In this document: positions 1 through 7,611 of the stretch, one piece after another
Numbering within the stretch: the stretch's first letter is position 1
Layout: the number at the start of each line of letters is the position of its first letter
DNA from: an uncultured Azospirillum sp.
GTDB lineage: Bacteria; Pseudomonadota; Alphaproteobacteria; Azospirillales; Azospirillaceae
Reading direction: 5' to 3'
DNA: 34,633 nt
NCBI RefSeq assembly: GCF_946480385.1
Contig: NZ_CAMLJP010000069.1
Location: forward strand, 1-34,633
Made by a program: the position numbers and the translations under genes
The notes under the pieces: generated by a model
What the model was told of the DNA's origin: nothing
What the model saw: the letters and a program-made list of their open reading frames with translations, nothing else
Databases searched by the model: none

Positions 1-11
1 GTCTTTCCTGT

Positions 12-1379
12 TCAGACGGTGACGTCGACCAGCCCGTCGATCGGGCGCAGCGGCCGGTCGGCAACAGGCTCGGGAGCGGTCTCGGCCTGCACGCTCCAGC
101 CGCCGGAGCGTCCGCCCTGGTCGGGAGCGGCGAAGCCGCGCGACTGCCCGTCGCCCTGAAGCGAGAACTGCAGGTTGGAACTGTCGAGCGACAGCCCGGC
201 ATCGCCGAGCGCGCGTTCCAGCTGCGTCAGGTCGCGCCGCAGCAGGGCCAGCGTGTCGGCCTGTTCGGCCTGGACGGTCAGCGAGACCTTGCCGTCGCTG
301 ACGTCGGCGACGACGCGGATGCGGCCAAGCTCCGCCGGGGCGAGGTCGATGTGGAACTCGCCGCCGCCGCTTGCCGCCACCCGCACCAGCGGGGCGGCAA
401 GCTGCGCCATCGCCGGGCTGTGCGCCGTGGCGGCGCGGCCGGACGCGGCGGCGGCGGCATAATGGGTGGCCGCCTGGGCCGGCAGCGTCGGCACCGCCTC
501 GAACCCGGTGGCCGCCGCATCGCCGCTGCCCGCAGTGGGGGAAGTGGAGAAGGGTGGGGCGGGATCGCGGCCGGCGAGGGCGGGAGCGGCATCGGGAGTC
601 GGCTGTCCAGGCTGTGCGGATTGAAGGGCGGCAGGCGCGCTGGCGGTCTGTTCGGCCTTCCCGGCGGCGCTGCCCTGACGGCCGGCGCCATGCGCACCGC
701 GAACCGCGGTGCGGGGATCGCTGCTTTCGTCACGCCGGCTCTCGCGCCCGTCCGGAGACGGGGCTGCTTCGGCGGTTGCGCCCGGCGCGGCGGCGGCCAT
801 GGCCGGCAAACCGGCCTGCACGGTCTGGCTGGGCGCCGGCACCTCGGCAACCCGGTCGGCGCTGCCCTGTGCCGTGGCATCGGTGCCTGCGGGTGCTGAC
901 GTTTCGGTCTGTCCGGCCGGCGCATCGGGTGCGGCGGTGGCCGACGCCGGTTGCGGCGCCGTTGCCGGTGCGCTCGCGGCAGTCTGCCCGGCAGCGTGCT
1001 TGCCGTCGCCGGTCGGCCCTGCACCCTGCGGAACGGCGGCACCCGGCGTCGTCGCCTTGCCGACCGTTGCCGTCGGCACAGCCGTCGCCGGTGCGGTTGG
1101 AGCGGCGGCCATCATCCAGGGCATCAGCGGGGCGTCGGCGCCGCTCGCCTGCACCACCGCCTGGGTGATTGCGCCCTGCGCGGCGACGGGGTCGTCCGCT
1201 CTCGGCTCCTTGCGCTTGCGCAGCCGGTCGGGGCGGGCCGCGTCGTCGGGATCCTCCTCCGCGGCCTCGTCCACCAGACTTGCGAAATCCTCGTCGCGGG
1301 CATCGTCGCCGGACGAACCGCCGCGTTGAGTCGGAGCCGGGTGGGGCGGAGCCGAGACGGCATCGGGCATGCTGGTCAT
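12..1379 (-). CDS. fliK: Flagellar hook-length control protein FliK
   Basis: FliK is the secreted ruler that fixes hook length and switches export from hook to filament substrates through FlhB. The first ~330 residues are a low-complexity Ala/Pro/Thr/Gly-rich stretch typical of the FliK N-terminal ruler. The C-terminal Flg_hook domain lies at about residues 345-411 and begins FHIDLAPAELGRIRV, followed by a conserved region around LTQLERALGDAGL. It is the last gene visible in the minus-strand fliL-fliM block. The open frame extends to a TTG at 1388 whose bases overlap the stop of the upstream gene, so translational coupling is possible there. I prefer the ATG at 1379, nine bases further in. 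Neither start has a clear ribosome binding site. Length (455 residues) is normal for FliK. Identification rests on the C-terminal domain plus context. Confidence 0.88.
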   Translation of the reverse strand: MTSMPDAVSAPPHPAPTQRGGSSGDDARDEDFASLVDEAAEEDPDDAARPDRLRKRKEPRADDPVAAQGAITQAVVQASGADAPLMPWMMAAAPTAPATAVPTATVGKATTPGAAVPQGAGPTGDGKHAAGQTAASAPATAPQPASATAAPDAPAGQTETSAPAGTDATAQGSADRVAEVPAPSQTVQAGLPAMAAAAPGATAEAAPSPDGRESRRDESSDPRTAVRGAHGAGRQGSAAGKAEQTASAPAALQSAQPGQPTPDAAPALAGRDPAPPFSTSPTAGSGDAAATGFEAVPTLPAQAATHYAAAAASGRAATAHSPAMAQLAAPLVRVAASGGGEFHIDLAPAELGRIRVVADVSDGKVSLTVQAEQADTLALLRRDLTQLERALGDAGLSLDSSNLQFSLQGDGQSRGFAAPDQGGRSGGWSVQAETAPEPVADRPLRPIDGLVDVTV

Positions 1380-1384
1380 GGCGC

Positions 1385-2119
1385 TCAATTGGTCAGGGTG
1401 GGGCGCGGAACGGCCGTCACCGGCACCGAAGCCCCCACGACGGCGGGCGCGGCCTTGCGGTCGCCGGGCAGGGCGCGGCGCTGCAGGATCAGCCGCGTCA
1501 CCTCACGCGCCTTGGCGTCGGCCAACTCGGCCAGGATCGGGGCGGCGCGCCGTTCGGCGATGCGGTCCAGCACGTCCACCACGATATCCGTTTCCATGTC
1601 CGTCAGGATGCGGGCGGCGTCGCGCGGCTTCATCGCCTCATAGATCGACACCATCCGCTTCAAATCCTCCTGCTGCAGGTTGGAGCGCTGGGTCATCAGC
1701 GCCTCGACCTCGCGTTTCACGCCGTTCAGCCGCTGGATCTGCGTGCCGACCCGCGCCTCCGTCGCGGCGAGCACCGCTTCGGCCTCGCGCAGGCGGTTCT
1801 GTCGGCCGGCGCTGTCGGCCTTCTGCTCGTCGATGGCTGTACGCAGCAGCGGATCGGTGCAGTTCGGCGGCGCCAGCGCCACCGGCGGCGGCACCTCGGC
1901 AACCGGAGTCGAAACCGGCAGGGGAGCGGGCGCCGGAGCAGCTTCCACCGCCTTCGGATCCGTTGCTTTCAGATCAGTGGCCCAGGGCCGTTCATGGGCA
2001 CCGAACTCGCGGTCGAACTGCTGGGCGATCACCGGGAAGCCGTCGACCAGGGCGCCGAGCTTCAGCGGCAACACCATCAGCACGGCGACCAAAGTGATGG
2101 GCAGGATGCGCGGAATCAT
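1385..2119 (-). CDS. motE: MotE-like protein (MgtE N-terminal-type domain)
   Basis: An N-terminal hydrophobic segment (about residues 5-25, MIPRILPITLVAVLMVLPLKL) should act as a signal or anchor. A Pro/Ala-rich linker and a charged, probably coiled-coil stretch (about 100-160) follow. The C-terminal part contains VSIYEAMKPRDAARILTDM and later residues matching the MgtE N-terminal-type repeat found in MotE/FlbB-type proteins. In Sinorhizobium, MotE is the periplasmic chaperone of the motor protein MotC; related proteins occur in flagellar operons across Alphaproteobacteria. The ATG overlaps the stop of the DUF6468 gene (ATGA), so the two are probably translationally coupled. Without motC in view, the exact partner is unknown. 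The family call is good; the specific role is inference. Confidence 0.75.
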   Translation of the reverse strand: MIPRILPITLVAVLMVLPLKLGALVDGFPVIAQQFDREFGAHERPWATDLKATDPKAVEAAPAPAPLPVSTPVAEVPPPVALAPPNCTDPLLRTAIDEQKADSAGRQNRLREAEAVLAATEARVGTQIQRLNGVKREVEALMTQRSNLQQEDLKRMVSIYEAMKPRDAARILTDMETDIVVDVLDRIAERRAAPILAELADAKAREVTRLILQRRALPGDRKAAPAVVGASVPVTAVPRPTLTN

Positions 2120-2766
2120 GCCGACGCCTCCGATCCGACGGTGCGCAGCCGCGCATAGAAGGCGCTGGCCGCCGCCTTCGCCGGGCCGGCGGGCGCGGCG
2201 GGAACAGCGGCTTCGGCAGGCTGGCCGGCGACGGCGCGCAGAGCGGTTTCGAGCGCCCGGAATTCGCCATGATCCACCTCGGCCGCTTTCAGTGCGGACA
2301 CCAGGGAGGAGCTTGCCGGGGCCTCTGTCGTCACCTCGGCCGGCTTCACCGCGCTTTCGACGGCATCCGCCCCCTCTGGCCGTGCCCGGCTGCGGGTAGA
2401 GCGCGTCACGCTCCCCATGGCGCCCTCGTCCAGGCGGCGCAGCAGGGCGCGGGCATGCTGGACCGACTCCTCCATGCGCGCGGTGGTGCGCTCGCAGGAG
2501 CCCAGGATCAGCGCCATGTCCTCCTTCATGCCCTTGGCGCGGTCGAGGTCGTCGGACAGCCGCGCGGCGATCTCGGTCGCCGATGCCACCATGCGCTTCA
2601 TCGAGGCGTCGGTGTCGTCGATCGACCTGGAGAAGGTCGACACCAGGGCGTTGATCTCGGACTGGCCGGTGCGCAGCAGCTTCAGCCGCTTGTTGACGAT
2701 GACCAGATAGGCGGTCGCCGTGACCAGCATCACCGCCAGGGCCGCGTCAATGAGAAAGGAGACCAT
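2116..2766 (-). CDS. DUF6468-type flagellar-operon membrane protein
   Basis: This 216-residue protein has one N-terminal membrane segment (about residues 3-23, FLIDAALAVMLVTATAYLVI). It is followed by a long charged helical region containing VSTFSRSIDDTDASMKRMVA and repeated heptad-like spacing, probably a coiled coil to about residue 110. The rest is Ala/Pro-rich. This pattern matches the DUF6468 family that sits in alphaproteobacterial flagellar operons. Its function is unknown to me; it is probably a bitopic inner-membrane protein near the motor. The start overlaps the end of fliM by 20 bases, with an AGGAG about eight bases upstream. It overlaps the next gene by ATGA. The tight coupling to fliM on one side and the MotE-like gene on the other suggests a motor- or switch-associated role. 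Confidence 0.7.
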   Translation of the reverse strand: MVSFLIDAALAVMLVTATAYLVIVNKRLKLLRTGQSEINALVSTFSRSIDDTDASMKRMVASATEIAARLSDDLDRAKGMKEDMALILGSCERTTARMEESVQHARALLRRLDEGAMGSVTRSTRSRARPEGADAVESAVKPAEVTTEAPASSSLVSALKAAEVDHGEFRALETALRAVAGQPAEAAVPAAPAGPAKAAASAFYARLRTVGSEASA

Positions 2767-3928
2767 CGATCAGCTCCTGCTTGGTGTCGAGATCGGTGTC
2801 GATCTTCACCGCGATGTTGTCGTTGCGCTGTCCCATGTGTCCGGCGAACAGCGGGATGGTCTTGCTGAAGACCAGGACGGTGGAATCGGGGTTGATGCGC
2901 AGCTTCAGCGACTGGCCCTTCTGCCAGGCCAGCACCTCGCCCAGCGGCACCTTGGTCTCCGCCAGCACGGCGACCAGCTCCAGCTTGGACCGCATCAGTT
3001 CGTTCTTCAGGTGGCTTTCCCACACGGTGTCATGGCCGAACTTCTCGCCCATGAACATCTGCACCAGCTTGCCGCGGATCGGCTCCAGCGTGGCATAGGG
3101 GATGACGATGTCGATGTGGCCGGTGCGGCGCTCCACCTCCACGGCGATGCGCACGCGGATGATGGCGTTGGTGGCGCGCGTGATGGTGGCGAACTGCGGG
3201 TTCACCTCCAGCCGGTCGAAGACGAAATCGACCTGCGCCAGCGGATCGAAGGACTGCCCCAGATCCTGCAGCACCACCTTCATCATCCGCTCGGTCATCT
3301 TGCGTTCGATGGAGGTGTAGGCGCGCCCGTCGATCCGTCCCGGCCTGGACCGCCGCCCGCCCAGCAGCACGTCCATCATGCAATAGATCAGCGCGCTGTC
3401 GATGGTCACCAGCATCTGGTTGTCCCACGGCTCGGCGCGGGCGACGCCGATCAGGGCCGGCAGCTCGATGGCGTCCTGGAAGTCGGTGTAGCGCAGCCAT
3501 TCGATCTTCGACAGCGACGCCTCCACGTTGGTGGACGCGAACTGGCGCAGCGAGGTGTTCAGCATCCGCACCATGCGGTCGAACACCACGTCCAGCATCG
3601 GCAGCCGGTCCTTGTTGACCGTGGTCGAACTGACCAGCCGCTGGATGGCGCTCATCTCCGGCCCGCCGCCTTCCGGCGCGCCGAAATTCAGCAGCCGGTC
3701 GATCTCCTCCTGGCTCAGCGTCTTGGTCTCGCCGCTCAGCGCCTGCTGCATCGCCTCGGTCATCTCCTTGGCCATCGCCGCTGCTTCAGCGGCCGGGGGC
3801 GGAGCGGGCGGCGCGGTCTGCTGTGCCGCCGCCAGTTCCCACGCGGCGTCGGACCAGTCCGCATCCTCGTCGGCGACGAGTGTGGATGTGGGCATGGATG
3901 TGGAGGGCGGGGCGGGAGTGTCGGTCAT
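2747..3928 (-). CDS. fliM: Flagellar motor switch protein FliM
   Basis: FliM forms the middle of the C ring. It links FliG to FliN and binds CheY-P through its N-terminal peptide. The CheY-binding motif (LSQEEIDRLLNFG) starts at about residue 71, after an unusual Ala/Pro/Gln-rich extension. The middle domain follows (IQRLVSSTTVNKDRLPMLDV, IEWLRYTDFQDAIELPALIG), with a GG-containing loop (LLGGRRSRPG) at the position of the FliG-binding GGxG region. A C-terminal SpoA domain occupies about residues 320-385. The length of 393 exceeds the usual ~330-350 because of the N-terminal extension. GAGG precedes the ATG at suitable spacing. It lies 19 bases downstream of fliL and overlaps the DUF6468 gene, so it is in the fliL operon. 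Confidence 0.95.
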   Translation of the reverse strand: MTDTPAPPSTSMPTSTLVADEDADWSDAAWELAAAQQTAPPAPPPAAEAAAMAKEMTEAMQQALSGETKTLSQEEIDRLLNFGAPEGGGPEMSAIQRLVSSTTVNKDRLPMLDVVFDRMVRMLNTSLRQFASTNVEASLSKIEWLRYTDFQDAIELPALIGVARAEPWDNQMLVTIDSALIYCMMDVLLGGRRSRPGRIDGRAYTSIERKMTERMMKVVLQDLGQSFDPLAQVDFVFDRLEVNPQFATITRATNAIIRVRIAVEVERRTGHIDIVIPYATLEPIRGKLVQMFMGEKFGHDTVWESHLKNELMRSKLELVAVLAETKVPLGEVLAWQKGQSLKLRINPDSTVLVFSKTIPLFAGHMGQRNDNIAVKIDTDLDTKQELIDGLLSH

Positions 3929-3947
3929 CCGGTGCCTCTGGAGGTCG

Positions 3948-4490
3948 CTATTGCGTGAGCAGGCTGCGCAGCAGAACGTCGGTGACGACGTCGTGCCGGC
4001 CGGCGGGGTCGGACAGGATCAGGTTGAAGCGGCGCCTGATTTCGCTGCGCAGGCGGTGCAGCCCGGCCGATCCCTCAAGATCGTCCTGGTCCAAGTTGCG
4101 CAGGAATTCCTGCAAACTGTCGGTCAGCTGCGGCATCGCCCGTTCCAGCGTCTGGCGGTCGCGGGGAGCGACGGTCAGCGACAGGCCGATCTTCAGGAAG
4201 CGGGACGGCGTGTCGCGGCGCAGGTTGACGACCAGTTCCGGCATGTCGACCACGGCGTCGGCCGGCGCGGTCTCCACCGAGGGAACCCACAGCCGCTCCA
4301 CCGCCTGCGAGCCCGCCGCCAGCCAATAGCCGCCGATCCCGGCCGCCGCCACCGCGCCCAGCGCCACCATACCCGCCAGCAGCCGGGCGACCGGCAGGGC
4401 GATCACCAGGATCTGCCCGGACCCGCGCAGCCTGTTCAGGACTTCGTCCCGTGCCGCCGCCGTTCCTGCGATGCCAAGTCGTGTAATCAT
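3948..4490 (-). CDS. fliL: Flagellar basal-body protein FliL
   Basis: FliL is a single-pass inner-membrane protein around the MS ring that supports stator function. A membrane segment lies at about residues 30-58 (QILVIALPVARLLAGMVALG). The C-terminal FliL domain includes RFLKIGLSLTVAPRDRQTLE and LQEFLRNLDQDDLEG, and ends TDVLLRSLLTQ, which matches the family's characteristic C terminus. The frame can be extended to a TTG at 4529. I choose the ATG at 4490 (180 residues), which has purine-rich GGATGGAG just upstream and gives a normal FliL length. It is the first gene of the minus-strand block and diverges from fliF. Confidence 0.88.
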   Translation of the reverse strand: MITRLGIAGTAAARDEVLNRLRGSGQILVIALPVARLLAGMVALGAVAAAGIGGYWLAAGSQAVERLWVPSVETAPADAVVDMPELVVNLRRDTPSRFLKIGLSLTVAPRDRQTLERAMPQLTDSLQEFLRNLDQDDLEGSAGLHRLRSEIRRRFNLILSDPAGRHDVVTDVLLRSLLTQ

Positions 4491-4563
4491 CGCTCCATCC
4501 CGCCGGACATTGCCGAAAATTTTAGTCAATCGAGAAACGGGTAAAGTTTTAGAAGTTTTGCTT

Positions 4564-4581
4564 TTGGCACCGCTCCCGTTT
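4564..4581 (+). promoter_or_regulatory. Possible sigma-54-type promoter in the fliL/fliF divergent region
   Basis: TTGGCAC matches the -24 element of sigma-54 promoters well. At the expected 12-base offset from its GG the sequence reads GT instead of GC, so the -12 element is imperfect. It points toward fliF, about 100 bases upstream of its start. Sigma-54 control of early flagellar genes is known in several bacteria. Because the -12 box is weak, this is only a candidate. Confidence 0.3.
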
Positions 4582-4597
4582 TTTACTCCGCTTAAAA
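4579..4597 (+). promoter_or_regulatory. Shared flagellar-operon box, fliF/fliL copy
   Basis: The sequence TTTTTTACTCCGCTTAAAA lies about 80 bases upstream of fliF in the region shared with divergent fliL. It closely resembles the box before the flagellin gene (12166-12189), identical through TTTTTTACTCCG. It is related to boxes before flgB and flhA. It may be a regulator binding site or core-promoter element and could serve both directions. Its role is inferred only from position and recurrence. Confidence 0.5.
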
Positions 4598-4678
4598 GTC
4601 GCGCCGTTAGCGTGACGGGGTGTGCAGGGCGAAGACTAGGCCCGCCGATTTTCAGAAACTTTAAAGGTGCGGGGAACC

Positions 4679-6397
4679 GTGGACAGTCTGATCGACACGT
4701 TGCGGTCGTTGGGGCGTGGTCGGCTGCTCGTCCTGGCGGGCACCGGGCTCGGCATCGTCCTGGCCGTCGCCGGCATGGCGCTGCTGCTGTCGCAGCCGCA
4801 CATGACCGCGCTCTACAGCGGCCTGGAACCGGCGGAGGCCGGCCGCATCGCCAAGGCGGTGCAGGAGATGGGCGTGCCGGTGAATGCCGGCTTCGACGGC
4901 ACGACGATCAGCGTGCCGCAGGCCGACGTCTCCCGCGTCCGCATGGCGCTGGCGGAAAAGGGCCTGCCCTCGCACGGCGGCGTCGGCTACGAGCTGTTCG
5001 ACACCGACAAGCCGCTCGGCATCACCAGCTTCATGCAGCGCATCAACCGCCTGCGCGCCATGGAGGGCGAACTCGGCCGCACCATCGAGACGCTGTCCGG
5101 CGTCGAGGCGGCGCGCGTCCACATCGTCCTGCCGGAGCGCGAGGAGTTCTCGCGCAGCGCGCCGAAGCCGACCGCGTCGGTGGTGGTGCGCATGCGTGGC
5201 CGGGGATCGATGGACCGCAAGCAGGCCCTGTCGATCCGCCATCTCGTTTCCGCCGCCGTGCCCAACCTGAAGCCCAGCGCCGTGACGGTGATGGATGCCT
5301 CCGGCGAGCTTCTCCTGACCGAGGATGACGGCCCAGGATTGGCCTCGGCCCGCACCGACGGCCTGCGCGTCGCGGCGGAAACCCGCGTCGCCCGCGCGGT
5401 GGAGCAGATGCTGACCGCCCGTCTCGGCGCCGGCAACGTCCGCGTCCAGGTCGCCGCCGAGGTGGAGACCAAGCGCGAGGTGGTGCGCAGCCAGACCTTC
5501 GACCCCAACAGCCAGGTCGTCCGCTCCACCCAGACGGTGCAGGAGCAGGACCGCAGCCAGGACAGCAACGGCGAACCGCCGGTCACCGCCGAACAGAACC
5601 TGCCGCAGCGCGACGTCCGCGCCCAGTCGCAGGGGCCGCAATCCTCCAACGACAGCAAGCGGCAGGAGGAGACGGTCAACTACGAAATCTCCAATGTCAG
5701 CCGCGAAACGGTGATCGAGCCGGGCGACGTCCGCCGCCTCAGCGTCGCCGTGCTGGTCAACGGCACCTGGAAGTCCGCCGCCGACGGCACCCGCCAGTAC
5801 GAGCCGCGTAGCGCGGAAGAGCTTCAGCGCCTAAGCGAGCTGGTCCGCTCCGCCATGGGCTTCAGCGAGGCGCGCGGCGACCGGGTTACGGTGGACAATC
5901 TGGAATTCGTCGATCTGGCCCCCGACCTCGCCCCCCGTCCGCTGGGCGACGAGATCGCCGAGACGCTGACCCGCAACATCATGACGCTGATCCAGTGGGT
6001 GATCCTGCTGGTGCTCTCCGCCCTGGTGATCCTGGTCGGCCTGCGTCCGCTGATCCGCCGCGTCTTCCCGGCGCCGGAGCCGGTGGTGGCGGAAGCCCCG
6101 GCGCTGGCTGCCCCGGCCGGCGGCGCCATGCCGCAATTGACCGGCCCGGCCAATGCGGCAACCGCCGCCGCCGGTGCGATGCCCGCCGACGGCGAGGAAG
6201 CCGACCCTGCCCTGGCCGCCGCCCCGATGGCGCCGCAGCTGGGCATCGAAGAGACGATGGACCAGCTGATCGAGCTGCGCACCGTCGAGGGCCGTGTCCG
6301 TGCCTCCTCCATCCGCCGGCTGGGCGAGCTGGTCGACCAATATCCGGACGAGGCCATCGATATCCTGCGCTCCTGGCTCTATGAGGAGGTGGCGTGA
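4679..6397 (+). CDS. fliF: Flagellar MS-ring protein FliF
   Basis: FliF forms the inner-membrane MS ring on which the basal body is built. It has an N-terminal membrane segment (about residues 16-38, LLVLAGTGLGIVLAVAGMAL) followed by the YscJ/FliF domain (MTALYSGLEPAEAGRIAKAV, ELFDTDKPLGITSFMQRINR, SGVEAARVHIVLPE). A low-complexity stretch precedes a second membrane segment near residue 440 (MTLIQWVILLVLSALVILVG). The last residues (LVDQYPDEAIDILRSWLYEE) match the FliG-binding tail. The frame extends to a GTG at 4667, but the GTG at 4679 has GGGGA five bases upstream and is preferred, giving 572 residues. It heads the plus-strand operon, and its stop overlaps the fliH start by one base. Confidence 0.95.
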   Translation: MDSLIDTLRSLGRGRLLVLAGTGLGIVLAVAGMALLLSQPHMTALYSGLEPAEAGRIAKAVQEMGVPVNAGFDGTTISVPQADVSRVRMALAEKGLPSHGGVGYELFDTDKPLGITSFMQRINRLRAMEGELGRTIETLSGVEAARVHIVLPEREEFSRSAPKPTASVVVRMRGRGSMDRKQALSIRHLVSAAVPNLKPSAVTVMDASGELLLTEDDGPGLASARTDGLRVAAETRVARAVEQMLTARLGAGNVRVQVAAEVETKREVVRSQTFDPNSQVVRSTQTVQEQDRSQDSNGEPPVTAEQNLPQRDVRAQSQGPQSSNDSKRQEETVNYEISNVSRETVIEPGDVRRLSVAVLVNGTWKSAADGTRQYEPRSAEELQRLSELVRSAMGFSEARGDRVTVDNLEFVDLAPDLAPRPLGDEIAETLTRNIMTLIQWVILLVLSALVILVGLRPLIRRVFPAPEPVVAEAPALAAPAGGAMPQLTGPANAATAAAGAMPADGEEADPALAAAPMAPQLGIEETMDQLIELRTVEGRVRASSIRRLGELVDQYPDEAIDILRSWLYEEVA

Positions 6398-7071
6398 TGG
6401 CCGCCTACCCGCGCTACCGCTTCGACCACAGCTTCGGCGCCCCCGTCGCGGTGACGGAGCCGGAGGCGGTGGAGAGTGTCGACCCGCTCGACCTGCCGAC
6501 TTTGTCGGAACGCGCGCACCAAGCGGCGCTGGACGAAGCCCGCGAGACCGCGCTGGCCGAAGGCCTCGCCCAGGGCCGCCGCGAGGGCGAACTCACCGCC
6601 GCCCGCCGCATCGAGGCGGAGCTGTCCGCCACCCTCGACCGGCTGGCGCAGCGCATGGCTGCGCTCGACGCCGACCATGCCGCCCTGATGGAGCGGCTGG
6701 AGGCCCAGGGCGCCTTCGTTCTGCTGGCGCTGGTCCGCCGCATGGCGCCGCGCCTGCTCGATCATGTCGCCCGTGCCGAGGTCGAGCGTCTTGCCGCCGA
6801 CGCGCTCCGCGCCGCCGGACAGGCCCCCGTGCTGACCCTGCGCCTGCACCCCTCGCTCTGCCGCCCGCTGGAAGAGCGGCTGGCCGGGCAGGCCGTCTTC
6901 CAGGGCCGCCTCGACATCCAGGGCGACCCGGCGCTGGCCGTCGGCGCGCTGGAGGCCAGCTGGGGCGCCGGCTCCGTCCGTCGCGATCCCGCTGCTGTCG
7001 AGGCTGCCATCGCCGACCTCACCGACCGCGCCGTCGCCGCCTTGCAGCCGGCTCTGTCGTCCGACCTTTAA
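6397..7071 (+). CDS. fliH: Flagellar assembly protein FliH (export ATPase regulator)
   Basis: FliH binds FliI in the cytoplasm, restrains its ATPase and links it to the C ring. The 224-residue protein has a variable N terminus and a long Ala/Glu/Arg-rich helical region (about residues 45-110) containing ALAEGLAQGRREGELTAARR. The C-terminal region includes LALVRRMAPRLLDHV and the FliH-like DPALAVGALEASWGAG. The ATG overlaps the fliF stop (TGATG) and has GAGGAGG upstream. A GTG one codon earlier is also open but less likely. Position between fliF and fliN supports the call, as sequence conservation in FliH is low. Confidence 0.82.
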   Translation: MAAYPRYRFDHSFGAPVAVTEPEAVESVDPLDLPTLSERAHQAALDEARETALAEGLAQGRREGELTAARRIEAELSATLDRLAQRMAALDADHAALMERLEAQGAFVLLALVRRMAPRLLDHVARAEVERLAADALRAAGQAPVLTLRLHPSLCRPLEERLAGQAVFQGRLDIQGDPALAVGALEASWGAGSVRRDPAAVEAAIADLTDRAVAALQPALSSDL

Positions 7072-7092
7072 CGATCCGAAGCGAGAACCCTC

Positions 7093-7431
7093 ATGCCTCC
7101 CTTGAACCTCGACATGCTCGACGACGATCCCAAGCAGGCTGAGAAGGCCGTCGAGAGGAATGGCGACAAGCCTTACGACGGCCCGATGAACGCCATCTAC
7201 AACGTGCCGGTGGACGTGCAGGTCGTCCTTGGCCGCACCAGCATGCTGGTGGCGCAACTGCTGAAGCTCGGCCGCGGCGCCGTGCTGGAGCTGGAGCGCA
7301 AGGTGGACGAACCGGTCGAGGTCCTGGTCAACCACCGTCTGGTCGCGAGAGGCGAGGTGGTGATCGTCGAGGACCAGCGGTTGGGCGTCACCCTGACCGA
7401 GATCGTGCGCACGGAACTGGAGATCGACTGA
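7093..7431 (+). CDS. fliN: Flagellar motor switch protein FliN
   Basis: FliN forms the base of the C ring with FliM and helps dock the export ATPase. At 112 residues the protein has the usual short variable N terminus. A single SpoA domain fills about residues 35-108: NAIYNVPVDVQVVLGRTSML, then GAVLELERKVDEPVEVLVNH and LVARGEVVIVEDQRLGVTLT. This is the classical FliN pattern. It lies 21 bases after fliH in the fliF operon. A palindromic repeat element separates it from fliP. Confidence 0.94.
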   Translation: MPPLNLDMLDDDPKQAEKAVERNGDKPYDGPMNAIYNVPVDVQVVLGRTSMLVAQLLKLGRGAVLELERKVDEPVEVLVNHRLVARGEVVIVEDQRLGVTLTEIVRTELEID

Positions 7432-7450
7432 GGGGAGGTAGTCGCACCGA

Positions 7451-7579
7451 TGCCCCCTCCCTAACCCTCCCCCGCGTTCCGCGGGAGAGGGGACTGCCGC
7501 CGCTTCCCGATTCACGTAACGCCGCCAAGCATCCAACCCCCTCCACCGCCGAGGGCGGGGGAGGGATGGGGAGGGGGCA
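7451..7579. repeat. Paired palindromic G/C-rich intergenic repeat between fliN and fliP
   Basis: The outer arms TGCCCCCTCCC (from 7451) and GGGGAGGGGGCA (to 7579) are inverted. The left half holds an inner hairpin, CCTCCCCCGCG-TTC-CGCGGGAGAGG-like. The two halves are imperfect reverse complements of each other. A similar, more perfect element lies at 16986-17132. Such elements are common between genes in G+C-rich Alphaproteobacteria. Here it lies inside the fliF operon, so it would be transcribed and could affect expression of fliP and later genes. Confidence 0.6.
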
Positions 7580-7611
7580 GCCGCGGCAACCACTCCCCCG
7601 AAAGCCCCCGC

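Noticed and set aside
4491..4529. N-terminal extension of FliL from a TTG at 4529
   Set aside because: TTG is a weak start and the added residues are not FliL-like; the ATG at 4490 has a purine-rich sequence before it.
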